The position numbers and the translations under genes were made by a program. From contig NZ_SAVA01000007.1 in the NCBI RefSeq assembly GCF_004022465.1, positions 62,001 to 126,000 on the forward strand: 64,000 bases of DNA. The letters are read 5' to 3'. The notes beneath the pieces are model-generated. The model worked only from the letters and a program-made list of their open reading frames with translations. It made no database searches and was not told the origin of the DNA. Below are positions 17,153-24,540 of the stretch, in pieces; position 1 is the first letter of the stretch; the number at the start of each line of letters is the position of its first letter. Source of the DNA: Rhodobacter huangdaonensis (GTDB taxonomy: Bacteria; Pseudomonadota; Alphaproteobacteria; Rhodobacterales; Rhodobacteraceae).

Positions 17153-18016
17153 ATGAGCAGAACCATCTACTGCAACGGAAGCTTCGTTCCCGAGGCGCGC
17201 GCGACGATCAGTATCTTCGATCGCGGCACGCTGTTCGGTGACGCCGTCTACGAGGTGACCGCGGTCTTCGACGGCCGGATGATCGACAACGATCTTCACC
17301 TTGCACGGCTGCAGCGCTCTCTCGGCGAGCTCGGTATTCCGATGCCCGCCGCGCGGGAGGAGATCGCGCGGATCCAGCACGAGCTGATCGCGCGCAACGG
17401 CCTGCGCGAAGGCGTGGTCTATCTGCAGGTGTCGCGCGGCATCGCGGATCGCAATTTCCTGTGGTCCGAGGACATCGCCCCGACGCTGATCGGGTTCACC
17501 CAGGCAAAGACGCTCCACGACACCGCGGCGCAGCGTGAGGGCATCGAGGTGGATCTCGCGCCCGACACGCGCTGGCAGCGCCGCGACATCAAGACGGTGA
17601 TGCTTTTGGGGCAGGTGCTCGCGAAGGCGGCGGCGCGGCGCAAGGGCTGCGATGACGTCTGGCTCTGCGAGGACGGAATGGTGACCGAGGGGGCCTCGGC
17701 GACGGCCTATATCGTCACCGCTGCGGGGCAGGTGGTGACGCGGCCGAACTCGCGGATCTCGCTGCCCGGCTGCACCCGGCAGGCGCTCTTGCGGCTGTGC
17801 GCGGCGCATGGGCTCACGCTCGACGAACGTCCCTTCTCGCCGGCGGAGGCACAGGCTGCCGCCGAGGCGTTCCAGACCTCTGCCTCGAGCTTCGTCACCC
17901 CGGTGATCCGGATCGCGGGCGTTGCGGTCGGGACCGGCGTGCCGGGCCCCGTCACCCGCCATCTGCAACAGCTTTACCTCGAGACCGTCGGCGTTCGCGC
18001 GCCGGTCTCCAACTGA
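17153..18016 (+). CDS. D-amino-acid aminotransferase (class IV PLP)
   Basis: A 287-residue fold-type IV aminotransferase from ATG 17153; a GTG at 17144 is possible. IYCNGSFVPEARATISIFDRG and FGDAVYEV near the N-terminus, and RRDIKTVMLL with PLP lysine K147, match bacterial D-amino-acid transaminases and branched-chain relatives. EGASATAYIV and the GCTRQALL cofactor region follow. It would convert D-amino acids released by the D-aminopeptidases to 2-oxo acids. A 33-bp gap separates it from the amino-acid transporter operon, likely co-transcribed. D- rather than L-specificity is inferred from context and similarity. Confidence 0.82.
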   Translation: MSRTIYCNGSFVPEARATISIFDRGTLFGDAVYEVTAVFDGRMIDNDLHLARLQRSLGELGIPMPAAREEIARIQHELIARNGLREGVVYLQVSRGIADRNFLWSEDIAPTLIGFTQAKTLHDTAAQREGIEVDLAPDTRWQRRDIKTVMLLGQVLAKAAARRKGCDDVWLCEDGMVTEGASATAYIVTAAGQVVTRPNSRISLPGCTRQALLRLCAAHGLTLDERPFSPAEAQAAAEAFQTSASSFVTPVIRIAGVAVGTGVPGPVTRHLQQLYLETVGVRAPVSN

Positions 18017-18049
18017 CCCGACAAGAACCAACACCAACAGGAGAGACAC

Positions 18050-18895
18050 ATGAAGACGACTGCAAAGATCCTCGGCCTCGCCCTTGGCGCAATGCTGGGT
18101 GTCTCGGCTCCCGCTCTGGCGGCCGAGGGCTATGGCGACTGCAAGCTCTACGGCAAGGGCGGCACGGAGACGATCACCCCCGCGGTTCCCGGCCAGTTCA
18201 CCGTCATCATCAACCTGCCCGCGGTGGGCGAGTTCAACGGCGATACCGAAGACAGCGTCACCAGCGGGCGCGAGTTCTGCATGGCGGTGAACATCGCCTA
18301 CCGCCTCGGGCTCGACAAGGTGGTGCTGAAGAATGCCTCCTTCGACTCGATCGTCGCCGGCCAGAACAGGGATTTCGACATCGCGCTGGCACTGATCTCG
18401 GTGACCGAGCCGCGCAAGAAGGTGGTCGATTTCTCGACGCCCTATGCCCACGGCGCCTTCGGGATCGCCACCCGCGCGGATGCGCCGGTGACCGAAGACA
18501 GCATCAAGACCACGAAACTCGGCACGCAGGCCGGCACGATCATGGTGGACTGGGTTCAGGAGAATCTGCCCGATGCCAGGCTTTCGGTGTTCGACGATAC
18601 CGGCGCGATGTTCACTGCGCTGGCCGCGGGCAATGTCGATGCGGTGATGACCGACCTGTCGGTCGTGCTCGGCCAGGTCGGAAACTCGAAGGGCCGTCTC
18701 GCCGTGGTCGGGAAGTATGCGAGCGACCGCGACACCGCCGGGATCTATCCGAAGGGTTCGGCCGAGGAGGCGACGATCAACAAGATCATCGCCGACATGG
18801 AAGCGGATGGCACGCTGAAGGATCTGGAGATGCAATATCTCGCGCCCGCCTGGGGCGGCCTGATGCCGGCGGATGTTCCGGTCTGGAAGCACTGA
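18050..18895 (+). CDS. Polar amino-acid ABC transporter substrate-binding protein
   Basis: A 281-residue family-3 periplasmic binding protein. The signal peptide MKTTAKILGLALGAMLG ends at SAPALAA near residue 25. GREFCMAVNIAYRLGL, DSIVAGQNRDFDIALALIS and KVVDFSTPYAHGAFGI correspond to the two-lobe family-3 motifs, including the conserved VDFSTPY. AACAGGAGAG precedes the ATG. It feeds the single permease and ATPase that follow. Adjacent D-amino-acid enzymes suggest an amino acid or D-amino acid ligand; specificity is unknown. Confidence 0.88.
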   Translation: MKTTAKILGLALGAMLGVSAPALAAEGYGDCKLYGKGGTETITPAVPGQFTVIINLPAVGEFNGDTEDSVTSGREFCMAVNIAYRLGLDKVVLKNASFDSIVAGQNRDFDIALALISVTEPRKKVVDFSTPYAHGAFGIATRADAPVTEDSIKTTKLGTQAGTIMVDWVQENLPDARLSVFDDTGAMFTALAAGNVDAVMTDLSVVLGQVGNSKGRLAVVGKYASDRDTAGIYPKGSAEEATINKIIADMEADGTLKDLEMQYLAPAWGGLMPADVPVWKH

Positions 18896-18899
18896 GACG

Positions 18900-20018
18900 A
18901 TGGCAGACCCGTTTTCGAACGCGTTGCCGGAGCAGGACCTGCGCGCCGAGATCTGGCGCGCAGGTTCGGCGCCGCGCAGCCATCTTGGCCGGGCGGGCCT
19001 GACACTGGCCCTCGGGCTGGTGACCTTTCTCGCCGTTGCGGTCTCGGCCCAGCACATCGGCGCCTATGCGATCTCGCAGGGGGTCTCGCCGGTGGTGGCG
19101 ACGCTGCCCGGGATTGTCGCCGTGCTCGCCGCGGTGGTGGTCCTGCTGATGGCGTTGCGCGCCTTGCGCTGCGCGCTCGCCGCGGCCCGGCACAGCGAGG
19201 TCTATGCCGCCCGCGAGCTCGGCGCCGCGGCCTCGCTCGGCGCCTGGAAGGCGATGTCCTGGGAGGGGGCGCTGCTGATCCTGACCGCGGCGGCCTGGTT
19301 TCTCGTGGTCAATGACGCGGCGGTCAGCCGCACCTTCTTCGACCTCGCGCTGATCCGGGATTCGGCGCTGAAGGTGCTGCGCGCCTTCGGCACCAATGTG
19401 GTGATCTTCTTCGTCTCCGGGGTCCTGATCCTGATCTGGTCCCTCGTCGTGGCGGTTGCGCGGACCCTGCCGGGCGAGGCCGGCAAGCCGTTGCGCTTTC
19501 TCGCCATCGCCTATGGCGATCTGTTCCGTGGCCTGCCCGCGATCATCACGATCTACCTGATCGGTTTCGGCCTGCCGCTGACCAATCTGCCGGTGATCGC
19601 GCATCTGTCCTCGACGAGCTATGCGATCATCGCGCTCACGCTGACCTACGGCGCCTATACCTCCGAGGTCTATCGCGCCGGGATCGAATCGGTGCATCAC
19701 AGCCAGGTCGCCGCGGCGCGCTCGCTCGGGCTGAGCCATGCGAAGACGCTGCGCTACGTCGTCGTGCCGATGGCGGTGCGCAACATCATCCCGCCGCTGA
19801 TGAACAACTGCATCAGCCTGCAGAAGGACACCGCCCTCGTCGCGATCATCGGCACGATCGACGCCTTCAACCAGTCGAAGATCATCGCGGCCAACCATTT
19901 CAACCTGTCGGCGGTGACCACCGTCGCCATTCTCTTCATCGCGGTCACCATCCCGCAGGCGCGGCTTGCCGACCGGCTGTCCGAGCGCGACCGGCAGCGG
20001 ATGCGGGCGGGGGGCTGA
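18900..20018 (+). CDS. Polar amino-acid ABC transporter permease with extended N-terminus
   Basis: A 372-residue permease starting MADPFSNALP, 4 bp after the binding-protein stop. The C-terminal half is a HisM/GlnP-type core with FLAIAYGDLFRGLPAI, LTLTYGAYTSEVYRAGI and the EAA loop AARSLGLSHAKTLRYVV. The N-terminal 170 residues add about three membrane segments (near 30-50, 62-85 and 125-145), making it longer than usual 220-240-residue permeases. With only one permease gene it probably works as a homodimer. Confidence 0.87.
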   Translation: MADPFSNALPEQDLRAEIWRAGSAPRSHLGRAGLTLALGLVTFLAVAVSAQHIGAYAISQGVSPVVATLPGIVAVLAAVVVLLMALRALRCALAAARHSEVYAARELGAAASLGAWKAMSWEGALLILTAAAWFLVVNDAAVSRTFFDLALIRDSALKVLRAFGTNVVIFFVSGVLILIWSLVVAVARTLPGEAGKPLRFLAIAYGDLFRGLPAIITIYLIGFGLPLTNLPVIAHLSSTSYAIIALTLTYGAYTSEVYRAGIESVHHSQVAAARSLGLSHAKTLRYVVVPMAVRNIIPPLMNNCISLQKDTALVAIIGTIDAFNQSKIIAANHFNLSAVTTVAILFIAVTIPQARLADRLSERDRQRMRAGG

Positions 20019-20021
20019 ACC

Positions 20022-20765
20022 ATGGCACTGCTTGAAATCGACAACATCCGCAAACACTACGGATCATTCGAGGTGATTTCCGGCCTGTCGCTCGATGTCA
20101 GCGAGCATGAGGTGATCTGCCTGATCGGCCCGTCGGGGTGCGGCAAGTCCACGCTGCTGCGCTGCGTCAACCGGCTGGAAGAAATCAGCGCGGGCGAGAT
20201 CCGCATCCATGGCGACCGGATCACCGGCGAGGGCGTCGATCTCGACCGGCTGCGGCGCGACATCGGCATCGTGTTCCAGGGCTACAACCTGTTCCCGCAC
20301 ATGACCGTGCTCGAAAATACGCTGCTTGCGCCGACCAGGGTGCTTGGCCTGTCGCGCCGCGAGGCGACGGAGAAGGCGCTGGGCTTTCTCGACCGGATCG
20401 GTCTTGCGCATAAGGCGAATGCCTATCCCGACAGCCTGTCGGGCGGACAGCAGCAGCGCGTCGCGATCGTGCGTGCGCTGATGATGGACCCGATGCTGCT
20501 GCTGCTCGACGAGATCACCTCGGCGCTTGACCCGGAGCTGGTTTCCGAGGTGCTCGACATCGTGCGCGATCTGGCGGCCGGCGGGATGACGATGATCCTT
20601 GCGACGCATGAGATGGGGTTCGCGCGCGAGGTTGCCGATCGCATCTGTTTCCTGCAGGCGGGAAACATCTATGAACAGGGGCCTCCGGCGCAGGTGTTCG
20701 GCAATCCGCAGGGCGAGCGCACGCAGGCCTTCCTGAGCAGTCTCAAGCGGGCCGGGCGGCTTTAG
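20022..20765 (+). CDS. Polar amino-acid ABC transporter ATP-binding protein
   Basis: A 247-residue ATPase of the GlnQ/HisP type. Walker A is GPSGCGKST, the Q-loop FQGYNLFPHMTV, the signature LSGGQQQRVAI and Walker B LLLLDEITSALDPE; THEMGFA holds the switch histidine. The Walker B neighbour is DEITSALD instead of the common DEPTSALD, a harmless variant seen in this family. It completes the importer begun at 18050. It lies 8 bp upstream of the DmpA-like peptidase gene, so one operon is likely. Confidence 0.92.
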   Translation: MALLEIDNIRKHYGSFEVISGLSLDVSEHEVICLIGPSGCGKSTLLRCVNRLEEISAGEIRIHGDRITGEGVDLDRLRRDIGIVFQGYNLFPHMTVLENTLLAPTRVLGLSRREATEKALGFLDRIGLAHKANAYPDSLSGGQQQRVAIVRALMMDPMLLLLDEITSALDPELVSEVLDIVRDLAAGGMTMILATHEMGFAREVADRICFLQAGNIYEQGPPAQVFGNPQGERTQAFLSSLKRAGRL

Positions 20766-20773
20766 GAGGGAAG

Positions 20774-21817
20774 ATGAACGAGGCACGACGGCTTGGTCTC
20801 TGGACGGAGGGGCGCAATGCCCTGCCGGCCGGGCCATGGAACGCGATCACCGATGTTCCCGGCGTTTCGGTCGGTCATCGCACGATTTCCGGGGCGGGGC
20901 TCGCCACCGGCGTCACGGCGGTGCTGCCGCAGGCCGGCGATCTTTTCCGCAGCAAGCCCCGCGCGGCGGTCGAGGTCATCAATGGCTTCGGCAAGTCGGC
21001 GGGGCTGATGCAGGTCGCCGAGCTGGGCACGCTGGAAACGCCGATCCTGCTGACCAACACCTTCGGCGTCGCCGCCTGCTGCGAGGCGCTGATCCGCCGT
21101 GCGATCGCCGAAAACCCGGAAATCGGTCGCGCGACCTCGACGGTCAACCCGCTGGTGCTCGAATGCAACGACGGGTCGATCAACGACATCCAGAGACTGG
21201 CCGTGCGCGAGGCCGATGCGCTGGCGGCGATCGCGGATGCGCGGAGCGGAGCCTTCGAACAGGGCGCCGTCGGGGCCGGCACCGGGATGACCGCCTTCGG
21301 CTTCAAGGCGGGGATCGGCAGCGCCTCGCGCCGGATGCGGATCGGCGCGCAGGAGTTCACGCTGGGGGCGCTGGTGCTGGCGAATTTCGGCCGGGCGGGG
21401 GATCTGGTCCTGCCCGACGGGCGCCGGCCGGACCCGCGCGGCCCCCGGCCCGGCGAGAAGGGCTCGGTGATCGTCGTTCTGGGCACGGACCTGCCGCTCG
21501 ACGGGCGGCAGCTTCAGCGCATCGCGCGCCGTGCCGGGGCCGGACTGGCGCGGCTCGGGGCGTTCTGGGGCAACGGCTCGGGCGATGTCGCCCTTGCCTT
21601 CACCACCGCGGACCCGCTTCCGCATCATGGCACGGACCCTTTCCGGACCCTGCGCCGTCTCGACGACGGGCTGATCGACCTGCCGTTCCGGGCCGCGGCG
21701 GAGACGGTTCAGGAGGCGGTGCTGAACGCATTGTGCGCGGCGCCGGCGACCCGGGGCCGCGACGGGCGGCATTTCCCCGCGCTCGCCGATTGGGCCGGCG
21801 CGGGTGCCGGGCAATAG
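20774..21817 (+). CDS. P1-family (DmpA-like) aminopeptidase
   Basis: A 347-residue DmpA/DmpA-like Ntn hydrolase. ITDVPGVSVGH at the N-terminus, GVTAVLP and LTNTFGVAA are typical, and the FWGNGSGDVALAF segment carries the autocleavage and nucleophile serine S269, as in DmpA (cleavage at Gly-Ser). DmpA from Ochrobactrum shows L-aminopeptidase and D-amidase/esterase activity. It sits between an amino-acid importer and a D-aminopeptidase, so cleavage of peptides or amides containing L- and D-residues is likely. No signal peptide. Confidence 0.87.
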   Translation: MNEARRLGLWTEGRNALPAGPWNAITDVPGVSVGHRTISGAGLATGVTAVLPQAGDLFRSKPRAAVEVINGFGKSAGLMQVAELGTLETPILLTNTFGVAACCEALIRRAIAENPEIGRATSTVNPLVLECNDGSINDIQRLAVREADALAAIADARSGAFEQGAVGAGTGMTAFGFKAGIGSASRRMRIGAQEFTLGALVLANFGRAGDLVLPDGRRPDPRGPRPGEKGSVIVVLGTDLPLDGRQLQRIARRAGAGLARLGAFWGNGSGDVALAFTTADPLPHHGTDPFRTLRRLDDGLIDLPFRAAAETVQEAVLNALCAAPATRGRDGRHFPALADWAGAGAGQ

Positions 21818-21852
21818 CACGCGCGGAGCGGACGATCGGAAAAGGAGAGGAT

Positions 21853-22656
21853 ATGAAGGTTTTCATCAGTGCCGACATGGAAGGCACGGCGGGCATCACC
21901 AGCTGGAGCGAGACGGAAAAGGAGCATCCCGATTACGCGGAGTTCCGCGCCTATATGACCGAGGAGGTCGTGGCGGCCTGCGAGGGCGCGCGCGCCGCCG
22001 GTGCCGAAGAGGTTCTGGTGAAGGACGCGCATGAGACCGGCCGCAACCTGGTGATCGGACGCCTGCCGGAGTATGCGCGCGTGGTGAGGGACTGGAGCGG
22101 CCATCCGGATTCGATGATGTTCGGCCTCGACCGGGGCTTCTCTGCCGCCGTTTACACCGGCTATCACGACCGCGCCGGGGCCGAGACGAACCCGCTGGCG
22201 CATACCCTGAACACGCGGATCATGCGGATCACCATCAACGGCGCGCCGGCGTCGGAGTTCACGCTCAACGCCCGCACCGCGGCGCGCTACGGTGTTCCTT
22301 CCGTTTTCCTGTCGGGCGATGCCGGGATGTGCGCGGCGGCGCGCGCCCTCGTGCCCGGCATCGAGACTGTGGCGACGAGCGAGGGGATCGGCCGCGCGAC
22401 GGTATCGCTCACGCCGTCGCGGGCGGTCGCGGCGATCCGCGACGGGGTCGAGCGTGGCGTTGCGGCCCGGCGCGCGGCGCTGATGCCGCCGATGCCCGAA
22501 CGCTACGAGCTGGTGATCGAATACGATAACCCGGCCAGCGCGTTCCGGTCCCACTGGTTCCCCGGCGGCGAGATCTGCGGCGAGCGGTCGGTGCGCTGGA
22601 CGGTCGCCGACGCCTTCGAGGTTCAGCGCATCCTGCGCTTCGTCTCCGGCGGCTGA
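21853..22656 (+). CDS. dppA: D-aminopeptidase (M55, DppA-like), copy 2
   Basis: A 267-residue M55 peptidase with the same ligand set as copy 1 (D8, E10, H60, H105, E135) and a GGAGAGGAT ribosome site. The two copies share the length, the end FVSGG and most residues. The nucleotide sequence is nearly identical over the first 100 bp, so they arose by duplication. Differences cluster around residues 61-100 (KDAHETG, RDWSGHPDSM, LDRGFS) and 170-195, so specificity may differ. It is the last gene of this operon, convergent with the PAS-LuxR regulator. Confidence 0.9.
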   Translation: MKVFISADMEGTAGITSWSETEKEHPDYAEFRAYMTEEVVAACEGARAAGAEEVLVKDAHETGRNLVIGRLPEYARVVRDWSGHPDSMMFGLDRGFSAAVYTGYHDRAGAETNPLAHTLNTRIMRITINGAPASEFTLNARTAARYGVPSVFLSGDAGMCAAARALVPGIETVATSEGIGRATVSLTPSRAVAAIRDGVERGVAARRAALMPPMPERYELVIEYDNPASAFRSHWFPGGEICGERSVRWTVADAFEVQRILRFVSGG

Positions 22657-22710
22657 GGCCGCTGCCGTTGACCGGGTTCCCAAAAGCCGTGCCGCCGGCC
22701 CGGCCGCGGC

Positions 22711-23277
22711 TCAGCGGGCGACGATCATCTTCGCTGCCAGCTCGGCCGCATTGCGCACGCCAAGCTTGCGCAGGATCGCGGCGCGGTGCACCTCGACCGT
22801 GCGCGGCGAGATCCCCATCGCCTGCCCGGTCTCCTTGCTGGTGTGGCCGTTGACGATGTGCCGCGCGACCTCGCGTTCCTTCGGGGTCAGCGTCGCGCCG
22901 TCCGGGGCGCGGTCCTTCAGCGGTTCGAAGGTCCAGACCATCAGCCGGAACGGGTCGGCCGGCGTCAGGGTGCGGCCGCGCGCCCGCATCCAGACGATTT
23001 CGCCGTCGCGGCGCTGCATGAAACGCTCGTCCTCATAGCGCGGCCGGCTGGCCAGCCAGCGGTGCCAGCGGTCGCCGGTCTTCTCGTAATCGACGCTCGA
23101 GGGATAGAGCACGCGGATCGACTGGCCCTCGAGTTCGGCGCGGTTCCAGCCGAACAGCAGCTCGGTCTCGGTGTTCACCCGCAGGATGCGGCGGTCCGAC
23201 ATCACCATGATCGCCACCGGCGCATCCATGAAGCCGGTCAGGTTCTGTACTGCCTCGGGAAGCTCCGCATAGTTCAT
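22711..23277 (-). CDS. PAS domain-LuxR HTH transcriptional regulator
   Basis: A 188-residue single-polypeptide regulator. Residues 1-115 form a PAS domain (APVAIMVMSDRRILRVNTET, FGWNRAELEGQ) and residues 128-188 a LuxR/FixJ-type HTH (TPKEREVARHIVNG, TSKETGQAMGISPRTVEVHR). No phosphoacceptor receiver domain is present, so the PAS domain probably binds a ligand directly. It is divergent from the thiolase/CoA-ligase/TRAP operon, across a 102-bp spacer with three phased ACGT motifs, and likely controls that operon. It is convergent with the D-aminopeptidase gene. Confidence 0.87.
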   Translation of the reverse strand: MNYAELPEAVQNLTGFMDAPVAIMVMSDRRILRVNTETELLFGWNRAELEGQSIRVLYPSSVDYEKTGDRWHRWLASRPRYEDERFMQRRDGEIVWMRARGRTLTPADPFRLMVWTFEPLKDRAPDGATLTPKEREVARHIVNGHTSKETGQAMGISPRTVEVHRAAILRKLGVRNAAELAAKMIVAR

Positions 23278-23288
23278 GCCGCACCTGC

Positions 23289-23324
23289 ATCTACGTGGTT
23301 TATACGTATTTATCTACGTAGTTT
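23289..23324. promoter_or_regulatory. Three helically phased ACGT-core sites, candidate LuxR operator
   Basis: ATCTACGTGGTTT (23289-23301) and ATCTACGTAGTTT (23312-23324) are 23-bp-spaced direct repeats. ATACGTAT lies between them (23302-23309). The three ACGT cores are 11-12 bp apart, about one helical turn, in the divergent promoter between the PAS-LuxR gene and the thiolase operon. LuxR-type HTH dimers often bind such arrays. The assignment is inferred. Confidence 0.55.
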
Positions 23325-23379
23325 TGCGGATGTGCACCAGCCCCTCCACAGCCGAGAGTGACAGCGGGAGGACAGCGAC

Positions 23380-24540
23380 ATGACATCCATCTATATCACC
23401 GGCAGCGGCCACACCCGCTTTGGACGGCTGACCGAGACGCTCGAGGAGCTGATCGTCGCCGCGGCGCGCGAGGCGATCGCCGAGGCCGAGATCGACCCGG
23501 CCGAGATCGACGCGGTCTATCTGGGCCATTTCAACTCGGGGCTGGTGCCGGACGGTTTCGCCTCCTCGCTGATCCATCAGGCGCATCCGGCGCTGCGCTT
23601 CAAGCCGGCGGCGCGCTGCGAGAACGCCTGTGCCTCGGGCGCGGCGGCGATCCATGCCGGGCTGAACATGATCCGCGCCGGGCGGGCGCGCACCGTGCTG
23701 GTGGTGGGCGCCGAGAAGATGACCCACCGCTCGACCCCCGAGGTGACGACGGCGCTTGCCGGCGCCGGCTATCAGAACGACCCGGTCGAGGCGGCGCTGA
23801 GCTTCCCGCAGGTCTTCGCCGTGGCCGCGCAGGCCTATGCCGAGCGCTATGGCGACCCGATGGACGCGATGGCCCGGATCGCGGCGAAGAACCACGCCAA
23901 TGCGCTGAACAATCCGCTCGCGCAGATGCACAAGGCGATGTCCTATGAGTTCTGCCGCGAGGTCAGCGAGAAGAATCCGCTGATCGCACCGCCGCTGCGG
24001 CTGTCGGATTGCTCGCTCGTCTCGGATGGCGCCGCGGCCGTGGTGCTGACCGCTGATCCGCAATCGGCCCGCCGCGTCCGCATCGCCGCGGCCGAGCATG
24101 TCTCGGATTACCTGCCGATGAGCCGGCGCGATTTCATCGCCTTCGAGGGGCCGGAACGCGCGATCCGCGCGGCCTATGCCGCGGCGGGGATCACCGTTGA
24201 CGACCTCGACTTCGCCGAGGTGCACGACTGCTTCACCCCGGCCGAGCTGCTGATCTACGAGGCGATGGGGCTGGCTGCGAAGGGGCAGGGCGCGCGCGCG
24301 ATCGAGGAGGGCACGGTGCTGCCCGAGGGAGCGCTGCCGGTGAACCTGTCGGGCGGGCTGAAGGCCAAGGGCCATCCGGTCGGCGCCACCGGCGTCTCGA
24401 TGCATGCGCTGGCGTTCCGGCAGCTGACCGGACAGGCGGGCGCGATGCAGCGGCCCGGGGCCGAATGGGGCCTGACCTTCAACATGGGCGGCGCCGCGGT
24501 GGCGAACTATGCCACGGTGCTGCAGGCGGCGGGCCTCTGA
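23380..24540 (+). CDS. Thiolase-family protein (SCP2/acetyl-CoA acetyltransferase-like)
   Basis: A 386-residue thiolase-fold protein. Active-site C84 lies in ENACASG, VHDCFTPAE carries the His/Cys region and GGLKAKGHPVGATG near the C-terminus is the conserved thiolase motif. Members of this SCP2-like branch catalyse thiolytic cleavage or, when linked to a DUF35 partner, retro-aldol side-chain removal. No DUF35 gene is adjacent here. It is directly followed (stop/start adjacent) by an acyl-CoA ligase. Together they suggest CoA-dependent degradation of an imported acid. The exact reaction is uncertain. Confidence 0.82.
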   Translation: MTSIYITGSGHTRFGRLTETLEELIVAAAREAIAEAEIDPAEIDAVYLGHFNSGLVPDGFASSLIHQAHPALRFKPAARCENACASGAAAIHAGLNMIRAGRARTVLVVGAEKMTHRSTPEVTTALAGAGYQNDPVEAALSFPQVFAVAAQAYAERYGDPMDAMARIAAKNHANALNNPLAQMHKAMSYEFCREVSEKNPLIAPPLRLSDCSLVSDGAAAVVLTADPQSARRVRIAAAEHVSDYLPMSRRDFIAFEGPERAIRAAYAAAGITVDDLDFAEVHDCFTPAELLIYEAMGLAAKGQGARAIEEGTVLPEGALPVNLSGGLKAKGHPVGATGVSMHALAFRQLTGQAGAMQRPGAEWGLTFNMGGAAVANYATVLQAAGL

